This document shows positions 1 through 10,300 of a stretch of DNA of 64,000 nt, in pieces. Source of the stretch: Takakia lepidozioides (Eukaryota; Streptophyta; Takakiopsida; Takakiales; Takakiaceae). Location: NCBI GenBank assembly GCA_030704615.1, contig CM060731.1, positions 24,428,001 through 24,492,000 on the forward strand, read 5' to 3'. Position 1 is the first letter of the stretch. Each line of letters begins with the position of its first letter. Below the pieces are notes generated by a model that saw only the letters and a program-made list of their open reading frames with translations, searched no databases and had not been told where the DNA came from. The translations under genes were made by a program, and so were the position numbers.

Positions 1-700
1 GCAAAGTAGTTTGCGCGACAACAGACTGATTTCTAACAGACTAATATCCCAAAAGACAAAGTATCCCCTAGGCGGCCGGGTGATACAGAAGTAAACCGTA
101 AACCGCACTTTTTTGTCTGAGTTCGGACGCGGCGCGAGATCACTGGCGCCCCTTCCCACCGTCGTTGCATTAATAGGTCCAGCAGACTTACACGTGATTA
201 TAATGACGACTCAACAGACCCAGCGCAAATAGACTTGCGCCACAGTAGACTGAGTTTGTGACAGTCCAGCTGACTGATATCAGCAGAGTGATGGGATATC
301 AGTCCGGTCTGCTGGACTGTTGGTCTGTAAGGATACAAGTCTGGTGTGGCACGAGTCTGTTCTTCACTGGACTACTGGGCTGTCACTGCCTGCCGAATTC
401 CGAAGTGTCTTCTTTCGTCTTATCCCCAAAGTCTCTTCTCTCGTCAGTCTGTTGAACCGTCGGTCAGCTGGAAGTCCGTCTCTTCGGATATGAATCTGTT
501 TAACTACTACCTTTTAATTATCCGCATTGCCGTGAGTCTGCTGAGCCGTCGGACTGCTGAACCACGCTTGGTGTCGCCGTCATGCCGTGGTTGCATTTCA
601 TCCGTCCAACAGACTTGCATATGCCTATACTCATGGCACAACACACTGCTTAACAATTTTTCCACATATCGTCCTAAAAAATAAGCACGTCAGCACAAAA
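1..700. mobile_element. Foldback/TIR DNA transposon remnant with subterminal repeats
   Basis: No gene is supported here. The stretch is dense in variants of one short motif, CAACAGACT or its complement AGTCTGTTG, in both orientations, like the subterminal repeats of CACTA or foldback elements. Positions ~290-573 match 28,405-28,653 in the same orientation. Positions ~578-652 match 28,319-28,395 as the reverse complement, so this ~75-bp block is a terminal inverted repeat of the family, ending in CAGTGTGTTGTGCC near 652. No transposase is visible, so it is probably non-autonomous. Confidence 0.55.
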
Positions 701-955
701 CGAAGGCGAAAATAGTGGAAGCATATGCACGATGGTGGCTGTAGAGCCCCGCCAGCCCTCTCATGTTCAGGCACACCCTTCATCGTCATTAAAATCGCCA
801 TAAACAAGAAGAACAGCCGCATGCGTGCAAAGTCACCTCCGCAACATTGGACAACAAAGAGCCGCAAGAACAAGACAACAAGAACGAGTGGGCAAGTTCG
901 TGGCAAGATGTTATGATCTTCCATGCCCTAAACATGGATGGCGCGGATGGGTTTC

Positions 956-1300
956 TCAGAATGGACGATCCAGATCCTTCGGCCAGCGCGGGCTGGCAGA
1001 CTGGCAGACTGGGGCCAGGAGACGGGCACAACGGATTGTTGGGTGGACTTGCGGGGACTGGCACAGCGGACTGGCGTGCACAGCAGACTGGCCGGCAGAC
1101 TGGCGGTTTGGCGGACTGAGGGGAACTGGACTCGCGGTCAGCGGACTGGCGGGCGGACTGGCCGCGCCGGACTGGGGGCGCGGCGGAGCGCAGGCGCGAC
1201 TAGGGGGGGGGGGGACGGCAGCAACTGGGCAACCGCGCGCAGCCGGGGGGGGGGGGGGGGGTCCCCGGTGGGGGGAGCTGGGCGTCCATCCACCGGTCAA
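956..1300. repeat. GGACTGGC-rich tandem array and G-runs
   Basis: Roughly a dozen spaced copies of GGACTGGC/AGACTGGC occur between ~990 and ~1,170. They are followed by two long guanine runs (near 1,202-1,211 and 1,244-1,261) and a third G-rich patch to ~1,285. Reading frames across it translate to low-complexity protein in several frames, which fits repeat sequence and not a gene. The G-runs could form G-quadruplexes. Confidence 0.6.
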
Positions 1301-1692
1301 CTCGCGCATGCGCCACAACGTCCCAATTATTGTAAAATGAGAGGCGGAACAAATTGGTCACAAAAGATGAGAAGATGTCCAAGTACTTCTTCTTCGAGGG
1401 TACCGACTATAAGGACCTACAAGTCTAGGATTGGCTCAAAACTGACCCCAAAAGTATGGTGGAGTTGGCAAGCATAGAGAGAGAAGACGTCGGCTTTGGC
1501 TGGCATAACTAATAAGAGCCCACTTCGCCTACCCCTTTCTGGGGTGGGCCCTGTTTGGCAAGCATACTTGGAGATGAATGACCAGCCCACGAAAAACCAG
1601 ACTCAAGATTCGAAGGTTTGGTCTATCTCACCTTCACAGTGCCATCGTGAAGAATGCTCTAAAAAGGCTGTTGGTAATGGTGGAAGCCCTAG
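1300..1692. other. Intergenic / 5' flank of the PPR gene
   Basis: No gene is visible. It includes a GC-rich hairpin at ~1,508-1,555 (AATAAGAGCC followed by CCCC-loop-GGGG). A related hairpin occurs at ~6,950-7,001, so this is a small dispersed repeat. The rest is taken as promoter and leader of the downstream PPR gene, without recognisable core elements. Confidence 0.4.
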
Positions 1693-4345
1693 ATGCGATT
1701 ACTATCTTTGCAACGGTTGGCAAGTCCTGCCTTCTCAATCAAGAGCCGAGGGATCAGCAGCCCAACTGTTAGGTGGGCCTGCCGGTTGGGAACTAAGAGT
1801 TTTGAATCATGCAGGATAATGGCGTTGGATAGGCCACAGTTTGGTGTTGAATATCGGACCGGCGGTAGGCACAGCACCTCCACTTGTGAAAGACGATCAA
1901 GAGAGGGAGGTAAGAACAATTCTGGCACTGGGGGGTATGTGAGGACGCAATGTAATGCAGGATGGCAGAAAGAGGCACTGCACATTCGGAACTATGGAGG
2001 CATTTGGCCAGACTCCAATGCTTATGTCCGTGTCTTGCAAGAGTGCATCAACATGAAGGACCTAGCGGAGGGGAAACAGGTGCACGCCCACATTATCCAA
2101 AGTGGATGCCAGCCAAACACCTATCTGCTGAACACCCTTATGAACATGTATGTCAAGTGTGGGAGTGTGGTGGATGCACGGCAGGTGTTTGACAAAATGC
2201 CTGAACGAGATATGTTTTCGTGGAATATAATGATAGCAGGATATGCGAAGCGTAATTGTGCTAGGGAGGCTTGCGTGCTCTATCAACAAATGCAGCGGGA
2301 TGGGGTGACACCAAACAGGGTCTCGTTCGTTTGCTTGCTGCATGCGTGTGCCAGCTTAGGTGCTCTCAAACAGGGAAAAGAGGTGCATGCTGACATCATC
2401 AGAAGTGGAATTGTGCCAGGGATCATTCTGGAGACTGCCCTTGTTGACATGTATGCCAAATGTGGGAGCATGAAGGATGCACGTGAAGTGTTTGACAAAA
2501 TGGCTAGACGAAATGTGGTCTCATGGAGTGCGCTGATCTCAGGATATGCTCAGCATGGGTATGGTAAGAAGGCTTTTGAAATCTATGAGCAAATGCAACG
2601 GGAAGGGGTGACTCCCAATAGAGTTACCTTCATTTCTGTTCTCAATGCATGTGCCAGCCTAAGATCTGTGGAAAAGGGCAAAGAGATCCATGCTGAGATT
2701 CTTGACTCTGGAATTTCGTCATACATTAATCTGGAGAATGCCCTTGTTAGAATGTATGGAGAGTGTGGGAGTGTGAAGGATGCACGACAAGTCTTCGACA
2801 GTATGGCTCAACGAAATGTGGTCTCATGGAATGCCATGATAACAGCTTATGTTCAGCATGGGTGTGGTAGGGAGGCTTTAAGGATCTTTGAGGGAATGCA
2901 GCAGGAAAGGGTGGCACCAGACAGGATCACATTTTCTTGCGTTCTGAATGCATGTGCCAGCCTAGGAGCCCTGGAAAAGGGCAAAGAGCTCCATGCGGAT
3001 ATCATGAAAGGTGGAGTTGCACCAGATATCATTCTGCAGAATACCCTTGTTGACATGTATGCGAAATGTGGGAGCATGAATGATGCACGTGAAGTGTTGG
3101 ATAATATGACTGAACGAGATGTTGTCTCATGGAGTGCGACAATAGCAGGATATGCTCAGTGTGGAAGTGGTAGGGAGGCTTTCGAAATCTATGAGCAAAT
3201 GCAACGGGAAATGGTGAGGCCTGACAGGGTTGCGTTCATTTGTGTTCTTAATGCTTGTGCCAGCTTAGGAGCCCTGGAAAAAGGCAAAGAGCTCCATTCT
3301 GATATAATGAGAGCTGGAATTGCATCATATACCAAGTTGGAGAATGCCCTTGTTAACATGTATGCAAAATGCGGGAGCGTAATGGATGCACGTAAAGTGT
3401 TCGACAATATGGCTGAAAGAGATGTGGTCTCATGGACTGCAATGATGGCAGGATATGCTCAGCATGGCTGCGGTAGGGAAGCTCTGCAATTGTTTGAACA
3501 AATGCAAGAGGAAGGCTTGAAGGTGGACGATATCGCATTTATATCTCTTCTCTCTGCATGTAGCCATGCCGGCCTAGTTGATGAAGGCTGTCATTACTTT
3601 GATTCCATGATTCGAGAACATGGGCTCCCACCTACAATGGAGCATTTTGGGTGCATGGTGGACCTTCTTGGCCGAGCAGGGCGATTGGATGAGGCAGAGG
3701 GCTTAATCCAGAAAATGCCAATTGAGCCGGATGCTTCGGTGTGGGGGGCCTTGCTTGGTGCCTGTAGAGTTCATGGTGAGGTTCAGATAGCAGAGCGTGC
3801 AGTAAATATTGTTCTTAAGATTGATCCACAACAGGTTCAAGCTTTTGTGCTGCTTTCAAACATCTATGCTGCGGCTGGCAGGTGGGCCGATAAAACAAAG
3901 GTGAGAAAAATGATGGAGGAAAGAGGTGTGAGAAAGGTGCCAGGACACAGCTGCATTGAGGTTGACAAGCTGGTGCACTCCTTGTATGGAGGAGACAAAT
4001 CACATCCCCAAGTCCAGGAAATCCATGCTGAGCTGAATAGATTGTCTGGGCAGATGAAGGAGGGTGGGTATGTGCCTGACACGCCCTCTGTATTGCATCA
4101 CTTTGAGGAGGAGCAAAGGGAGTTTTCTCTTTGCCACCACAGTGAGAAGTTGGCCATTGCATTTGGGCTTAAGCACTCCCCCTGGGACGCCTATCTGCAT
4201 CATCAAGAACCTGTGTGTGTGTGGTGACTGCCACACAGCCACCAAGATCATCTCAAAGATTGTGGGGTGGACAGTTGTTGTACGGGATGCCAACCGCTTT
4301 CACCACTTCCAAGATGAGGTTTGTTCTTGTGGGGATTACTGGTAA
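1693..4345 (+). CDS. PPR protein, PLS subgroup with DYW domain; frameshifted near the end
   Basis: Predicted organellar RNA-binding protein for C-to-U RNA editing, single exon. After a ~100-residue N-terminal region come about six near-identical P-L-S blocks of ~100 residues, each with the signatures MYAKCGS, DARxVFD, VVSWxAxIAGYAQ and [16 protein letters not shown]+ motifs follow ([44 protein letters not shown]), then a DYW deaminase-like domain with HSEK. The open frame runs to 4,227 but leaves the family consensus near 4,170. The CGDC zinc motif and terminal CGDYW continue in the +1 frame to 4,345, so there is one extra base, probably in the short A run after GGGCTT. The deaminase domain would therefore be lost, unless this is a sequencing error. 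The ATG at 1,693 is the first in frame. Organelle targeting is inferred from the family. Confidence 0.9.
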
Positions 4346-6800
4346 GTGAACCACGCAACATGCGTGAGGAAGGTGGCATCCCTTCACACAATGCTGGAAA
4401 AGTCACAACATGTCTTTCCTTGAGGTAACTGCATGCAGCAATTGAGAGAATCTCTGATGTGCACCTTGTGAATCAAAAGTAGTCAATTTATTGTTCTTTT
4501 GTTCAAGCCAGCATGGAATCGAGGAGTTTCCAAATTCATACTATCAGCCATGGACGAAGGACAGTGATGAACCCACACCCATGCTCCAAACCCGAGCGTG
4601 GTGGATCCATAATCCACTGCCTCAATCCACTTGGCTACAAGATTGTCATGTTGAAGTCGTGCTCATCTCAACTGCCATATGTTGCAGGGGGCATTCACAG
4701 AAGGTAGCCAACATGGTTTCTTTTAGTTTCCAAGCAGGATGGATGAGGAGACTAAGATTGGAGAGGAATCAAGAAAATGAGCAGAGCAGAAGCAGGTTGC
4801 ACAATCGGGGAACTCATGTGAGTATACAACTTCATCCCTCTCCACATACACCAACATTCCTTCAAGAGTAAAAGGAAAAGTTTCAAATTGCTGCACCAAA
4901 AATTAGGGTTTCAGAAACAAGAAGCTCCTTTGTGCAAGGAAGAAGCAGGGCTATGGCCAGAGGGCGTCTCCTCTGACTCTCGCCCACGCTTGCAGCAATG
5001 GGGAGGAGGAGCAGAATGAAGTGCAAGACCAGTGTGGATCAAGTATCCAGGGGTTAAGGCAGGTTCAAAATAAACCCGGTTCTAAGCACGGGTATGAAAG
5101 AGTGGACCCTACTAGCCCGCACAATCTCACAGGTGTTGTGGTGCTTTGGCTGGACTGAGTAAGAGATCAGAGTATGAGGCATCCAAAGGTAGAGGGAGAG
5201 AGTGTCCTGCACATCAGTAGCGCCAGAGCTAAAGCTTGAGAAGAATTGAAGTCTGATAAATCTGATGCAGGTGGGAAGAGTCAAGGTAGAGAAAGAAAAC
5301 GAGATTCATGAAACTGGAACGGCTGCCTCTATCCATTTGTTGCAGACATGCCCAGGTGACTCAATCCCTGATGTTTGTCAGAAATGAGAGGAAATGGTAA
5401 CAGAAACAGTCGTCACCTGAGTGGATTTTATCTTCATTTTGGAGAATTTGGTTCTGATTGTCTACTGGCCTATTACTCCACTGCATAATCAGCCACTGGA
5501 AAGAGCTGGAACCAGGGCAAATATTTCCTCTTCAAATCTGACAGCGTCAGCAAGCAAGATCCATTAGGTTCCAAGCAATCATATATTATTCCTGGCACAT
5601 AGTGCACCTTTCTATAAAAATAGTCAAGTTAGCAGTGGACCTTATGTAATTGCAAGGGATTGGAAATTTGTAGTGGAGTCTTTGTTTTATGGCTGTTTTT
5701 CCAACATGATGGGACCATATTAAAAGTGTACATGAATAGGTCGAGAGCACCCCTGACATAGATTTGAATTGTGGCATGGCTGTCACTTCATGGCTCACGA
5801 TCGTAGTTATCTAGCTAAAGGAATGGCCTTGGCCCCTGCAGGCACATGCTGGGAGAGGATGTTTCAACATTAACAGTGCCCGACTTGCTGCAGCTGGAAC
5901 AGCAACTTGAGATGGGCGTTTCTCGAGTTCAAGATGTTCATTTGTGCTAGCTGGAGAAGACATAGTTCTATCTCTCTCACACACTCTCTGACCAGCCTCA
6001 TAACTACCCATCCTGGAAGGATGAGATCGACCGGGGGCCCAGCAAAGCACTGTGGCCTCGGTGTTGGCAGAGGATAGCAAAGAGGCTACGGCAAACAATG
6101 TCTTATGAGTACATTCTGATCAACCTCAGGCCACACAGCAAGTTGATGCTTGTGTGAAGGGCTTTCTAGAGGATATCTGGTGTCACCCTCTATATTGCTT
6201 AACTCCTTTTAGTCCATTTTAAACTTAGCCAAATTTGGATTTGGTCAAATTCAAGACCAAATGTGAGTTACACCAAGTGCAGTTACACTTTCCACAATGT
6301 AACCCAGTGTTACCCCAAGTAAACTTACACTCCCCACTATACAACCCCGACTAATGTTTACACTTTCTATGTGTGTTGAGCAGTAGGCTCTGTAAATTCA
6401 CTGGACGATAAAGAAACTTTATCTTTTATCTTATCTGTATAACTTGCTACCACCCGACTGAAGTTACACTCCCTTCAGTTCCATGTCACTTGAGGACGAT
6501 TCAATATGTCGGAGACCAGCCTACCGGCTTGTCAAAGATCACATGCATACATTAACTTCATACATCATTTTCAAGATTCTCCGTTTTATGTGTTGTTTTG
6601 TTTTTCTGTAATAATAGTTATTTTGGGTGTATTGACGATGTTGATATACATTTCAATTGTAACATAAATTTGTTTGATTTTATTGATGTGTAATTATAAT
6701 ATACCAATATATCTACATTTTTTAACTGTCCAAATTATGGACTATTGACAAAAATTCAATCTTAAGAGTTTTCATATTTCATTAGCTATTACCATTATCA
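4346..6800. other. Intergenic region, no gene seen
   Basis: Downstream flank of the PPR gene. I see only short unsupported reading frames, AT-rich stretches after ~6,200 and a tRNA-like segment at 4,567-4,640. No conserved protein, promoter pair or clear transposon ends could be recognised. Confidence 0.5.
4567..4640 (-). pseudogene. Plastid-type tRNA-His-like sequence
   Basis: Read on the minus strand, the segment starts TGTAGCCAAGTGGATT, then GAGGCAGTGGATTATGGAT and CCACCACGCTCGGGTT. This closely follows the order of plastid trnH-GUG: D-arm TAGCCAAGTGGAT, anticodon stem GTGGATT...ATCCAC and start of the T-arm. The anticodon position reads ATG, not GTG, and the T-arm and acceptor stem are corrupted. 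It looks like an old nuclear insertion of organellar DNA or a SINE head built on it. It is not a functional tRNA. Confidence 0.45.
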
Positions 6801-7096
6801 TATTTACTAGGGTAGCTTGTGCCATTGGCCCAAGTGTCCTGGGTCATGTCAGCCCAAGTGCAATCTCCTATGCATTCAAGTGCGTCTCCTATGTCTAGGC
6901 CCAAGTATGACCTCCATATATATATATATGACGCAGCTGAAGCCAGCGTAAATAAGAGCCTCTTCCCCGTGTGGGTACTCCCTTTCGGGGGTGGGCTCTA
7001 TGTATGACCTCCAGGGTAGCCTGTGCGGTTGGCCCAAGTGTCCAATGTCATCTAAGTCCAAGTGCATCAATATATGAAGCAAACCATATCTAATCA

Positions 7097-7400
7097 TTTT
7101 TTTTCACAAAGCCTACGACCAGATTTGAACCGAAGACCTTTCCCTTGATATCTCTCATGTGGAGGCTCCCACCATTGTCCAAGGAATGCCTACTTTGCTA
7201 TTTTTCGTGAATTTCCAGCAACCCAAAGTACTTGGAATTCCACATCTCCCTCATCGCTTGTCCAAAAATCATGAGACCAAGCTCGTGCACCCCTCCTCAT
7301 CGAGGGCTTTCCAATGGCACCAAGCACCCGCGATGGGCCCTGCGGTTTGGGAGATCTCAACGACGCTACAAAACAAAACAAAACAAACATCTCACTTCAT
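7097..7400. repeat. Dispersed SINE-like repeat, copy 1
   Basis: Begins with a poly-T then CCACAAAGCCTACGACCAG and ATTTGAACC. The complement of the last part, GGTTCAAAT, resembles an RNA polymerase III B box. It continues through TGAATTTCCAGCAACCCAAA and GAGGGCTTTCCAATGG to an (AAAAC)n tail at ~7,370-7,388. Related copies lie at ~8,096-8,400 and ~8,925-9,262. The B box is on the minus strand while the A-rich tail is at the plus-strand end, so this may be a composite. Confidence 0.5.
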
Positions 7401-8095
7401 AGATTGATAGGGTAGCCTCTGCCGTTGGCCCAAATGTCCAGTGTCATGTATGTCCAAGTGCAACCCTATGTATCAAAGTTCGTCTCCTATGTCGAGGCCC
7501 AAATGCAACCTCTAAGGTAGCCTGTGCCGTTGGCCCAAGGGTCCAGTGTCATCTAAGTCCAAGTGCAATCCCATGTGTATCTAGAGACCCTCCTGTTTGG
7601 GAGATCTAGGCCTAGGGTAGCCTGCGCCATTGGCCCATGTGTTAAGAATTGAAATCTAAGTCCAAGTGCAATCCCCTATGTACTCAAGTAGCGTCTCATA
7701 TGTCAAGGTCCATTTGTGAAGAATTGAAATCTAAGCCCAAGTGCAATTGCTTATGTATCCAAGTGGGTCTTTATGTCGAGGCCCAAGTGCGACCTCTAGT
7801 GTAGCCTATGCCGTTGGCCCATGTGTGAAGAATTGAAATCTAAGCCAAGTGCAATCTTTCTATTCATGTATCCAAGTGCATCTCCCATGTAAAGGCCCAA
7901 GTGTCTAGTGTCATCTAAGTCCAAGTGCAATCCCATATCTAATCATTTTTTTTTCTAGGGTAGCCTGTGTCGTTGGCCCAAGTGTCCACTGTCATCTAAG
8001 TCCAAGTGCATCAAAGTGCGTCTCCTATGTGGAGGCCCAAATGCAACCTCTAGGGCTTTTGCCGTTGGCCCAAGTGTCCAATGTCATCTAAGTAA

Positions 8096-8400
8096 GTTTT
8101 TTTCCACAAAGCCTATGACCAGATTTGAACCGGAGACCTATCCCTTGATATCTCTCCCGTCGAGGCTCCAACCATTGTCCCAAGAATGCCCACTTTGCCA
8201 TTTTTGCTATCTTTTGTGAATTTCCAGCGACCAAAAGTACTTGGAATTCCACATCTCCCACACCGCACGTCCAAAAATCATGAGACCAAGCCCGTGCAAC
8301 CCTCCTCGTCGAGGGCTTTCCAATGGGACCAAGCACCGAGGGCTGGGGCCTCGCGGTTTGGGACATCTCAACGTGATAAAACAAAACAAACGTCTCGATT
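8096..8400. repeat. Dispersed SINE-like repeat, copy 2
   Basis: Same order of blocks as the copy at 7,097-7,400: CCACAAAGCCTATGACCAGA, TTTGAACCGGAGACC, then AATTTCCAGCGACCAAAAG, the GAGGGCTTTCCAATGG block and a short (AAAAC) tail. It sits inside the tandem array and separates its units. Confidence 0.5.
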
Positions 8401-8924
8401 CATATATTGATGCGTACTATCATAAAACACTAGGGTAGCATGTGCCGTTGGCCCAAGTGTCCAGGGTCATGTAAGCCCAAGTGCAATCTCCTATGCATTC
8501 AAATGTGTCTCTTATGTCTAGGCCCAAGTATGACCTCCAGGTACCCTGTGCTGTTGGCCCAAGTGTCCAGTGTCATCTAAGCCCAAGTGTAAGATATTCT
8601 ATGTATCCCACTTCGTCTCCTATATCGAGGCCCAAGTGCAACCTCTAGTATACCCTATGCCGTTGGCCCATGTGTGAAAAATTGAAACCTAAAACCAAGT
8701 GCAATTTCCTATGTATCCAAGTGCGTCTCCTATATCGAGGCCCATCTAAGCCTAAATGCAATCTTCTATTCATGTATCCAAGTGCATTTCCCATGTAGAG
8801 GCCCAAGTGTCCAATGTCATTTAAAATCTCATATGTATCCAAGTACGTCGCCCATGTCAAAGGCCCCATTTATTCTTTTCCATGAATTTATTGAGTACTA
8901 ATATATCAATGTATCTCCTGTTGA

Positions 8925-9262
8925 GGCTCCAATCGTTGTTCCAGGAAATCCCACTTTCAAGCTATTTTTGGGAATTTCCAGCGACCAAAAGCACTTGAAA
9001 TTCCAAATCTGCCACATGATGGGCCAATCATAACTCCAGGAAAGCCCACTTTGCTAATTTTTTTCGAATTTCCAGCAAGCCAAAGCACTTGAAATTCCAT
9101 ATCTCCCACACCGCCGGTCCAAAAATCATGAGACCAAGCCGGTGCACCCCTCCTCATCGAGGGCTTTCCAACGGCACCAAGCACCGAGGTTGGGCCCCGC
9201 GGTTTGGGAGATCTCAACGACACTACATAACAAAACAAAACAAAACAAAACAAACGTCTCGC
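8925..9262. repeat. Dispersed SINE-like repeat, copy 3
   Basis: Shares the AATTTCCAGCRACCAAAG and GAGGGCTTTCCAACGG blocks with the other two copies and ends in four (AAAAC) repeats. It contains an internal partial duplication: the fibre-like block AAGCACTTGAAATTCC occurs twice, at ~8,989 and ~9,083. The B-box-like head is missing. A separate head-only piece, GATTTGAACCGGAGACC, is at ~9,700. Confidence 0.45.
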
Positions 9263-9804
9263 TTCATATATTGACTAGGGTAGCTTGTGCCGTTGGCCCA
9301 GTCATCATCTAAGTCCAAGTGCAATCCCCTATGTATCCAAGTGCGTCTCCTATATCGAGGCCCAAATGCGACCTCTAGGGCAGCCTGTGCCGTTGGCCCA
9401 AGTGTCCAGTGTCATCTAAGTCCAAGTGCAATCCCCTATGTATCAAAGTGTGTTTCGTATGTCGAGGCCCAAATGCAACCTCTAGGGTAGCCTTCGCCGT
9501 TGGCCCAAGTGTCCAATGTCATCTAAGCCCATCTGCAATCTCCTATGTATCCGAGTGTGTATCCTATGTCGAGGTCCAAGTCGACCTCTACGGTAGCATG
9601 TGCCGTTGGCCCAAGTGCCTAGTATCATCTAAGTCCAAGAGCATCAATATATGAAGCAAGCCATATCCAATCATGTTTTTTCCACAGAGCCTACGATCAG
9701 ATTTGAACCGGAGACCTTTCCTTTGATACCTCCAAGTGTTATCCCCTATATCGGCCAACCGCTTCCCACAACCACACCAGGAAGCATACTAAAAAACACG
9801 AGCT

Positions 9805-10300
9805 ATGAACTGAGGGGGACTTGAACCCCCTGATCTGCCCATTGTGCAGACAGGCCCCCCTCCCAAAAAAAAATCGCAGCAAGCATCACCCCAAGCCAAG
9901 AAACCTCCCTAGCAAGCTGCCATGTCCCTCTTCCCCTTCCCCAAACCCCCCAATGGTCAGCCCAAAACCGCCCCCCCAAATGCTTAGCCCAAAAACAAGC
10001 ACCCAAAGCAACCCCCCCCCCCCCCAAACCCAAAATGAAACAACCAAAACCCCCACTCCTACCACCATTAGCCCCAAACACATCCCACGCCACCCTCAAT
10101 CGCCAACACCCTGCCACACACCTAGCACATCCACACACGCACTCCACAGCCGCCAAGAGCACACCTGCCCGCCCACCAACAGCCTATTGAACACCCAATG
10201 CACAAACAGATCACCAACACAACAAGCCCAAAGAGAATCCAAGGTATGCAGCAGTCACCCCCTGCTCCTCAACAGCGGCACATGAGCTCCCAAAAAAATG
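9805..10300. repeat. tRNA T-arm-like motif plus C-rich low-complexity stretch
   Basis: On the minus strand ~9,808-9,830 reads GGGGGTTCAAGTCCCCC, a perfect 5-bp T-stem with a 7-nt TTCAAGT loop. It is preceded by an anticodon-arm-like hairpin, but no D-arm was found. The adjacent 9,870-10,250 is C-rich, with a poly-C run near 10,011-10,025, and gives proline-rich frames without conserved sequence. I read it as tRNA-derived repeat plus simple sequence. Confidence 0.4.

Larger units (their letters stand above)
6810..9660. repeat. ~107-bp tandem satellite array, interrupted
   Basis: A unit starting TAGGGTAGCCTGTGCCGTTG, followed by GGCCCAAGTGTCCAGTGTC, CAAGTGCAAT, CTATGTATCCAAGTGCGTCT and GAGGCCCAAGTGCAACCTC, recurs at ~6,810, 7,013, 7,410, 7,514, 7,616, 7,800, 7,957, 8,431, 8,537, 8,646, 9,277, 9,378, 9,485 and 9,591. 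Complete units are ~105-108 bp; others are truncated or separated by the ~250-bp repeats listed below. All reading frames in it are repeat artefacts. Confidence 0.85.

Noticed and set aside
938-1477. Gly/Arg-rich or Pro-rich proteins in the GC-rich island
   Set aside because: Overlapping frames on both strands all come from the GGACTGGC array and G-runs.
7159-9274. Several 60-100 residue frames (for example those containing KIMRPS or SSRAFQW) within the satellite region
   Set aside because: They are translations of the dispersed SINE-like repeat and appear in different frames in each copy.
9821-10285. A proline-rich secreted or cell-wall protein
   Set aside because: The C-rich simple sequence gives proline in any frame, with no signal peptide and no regular extensin motif. 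The start overlaps a tRNA-like T-arm.
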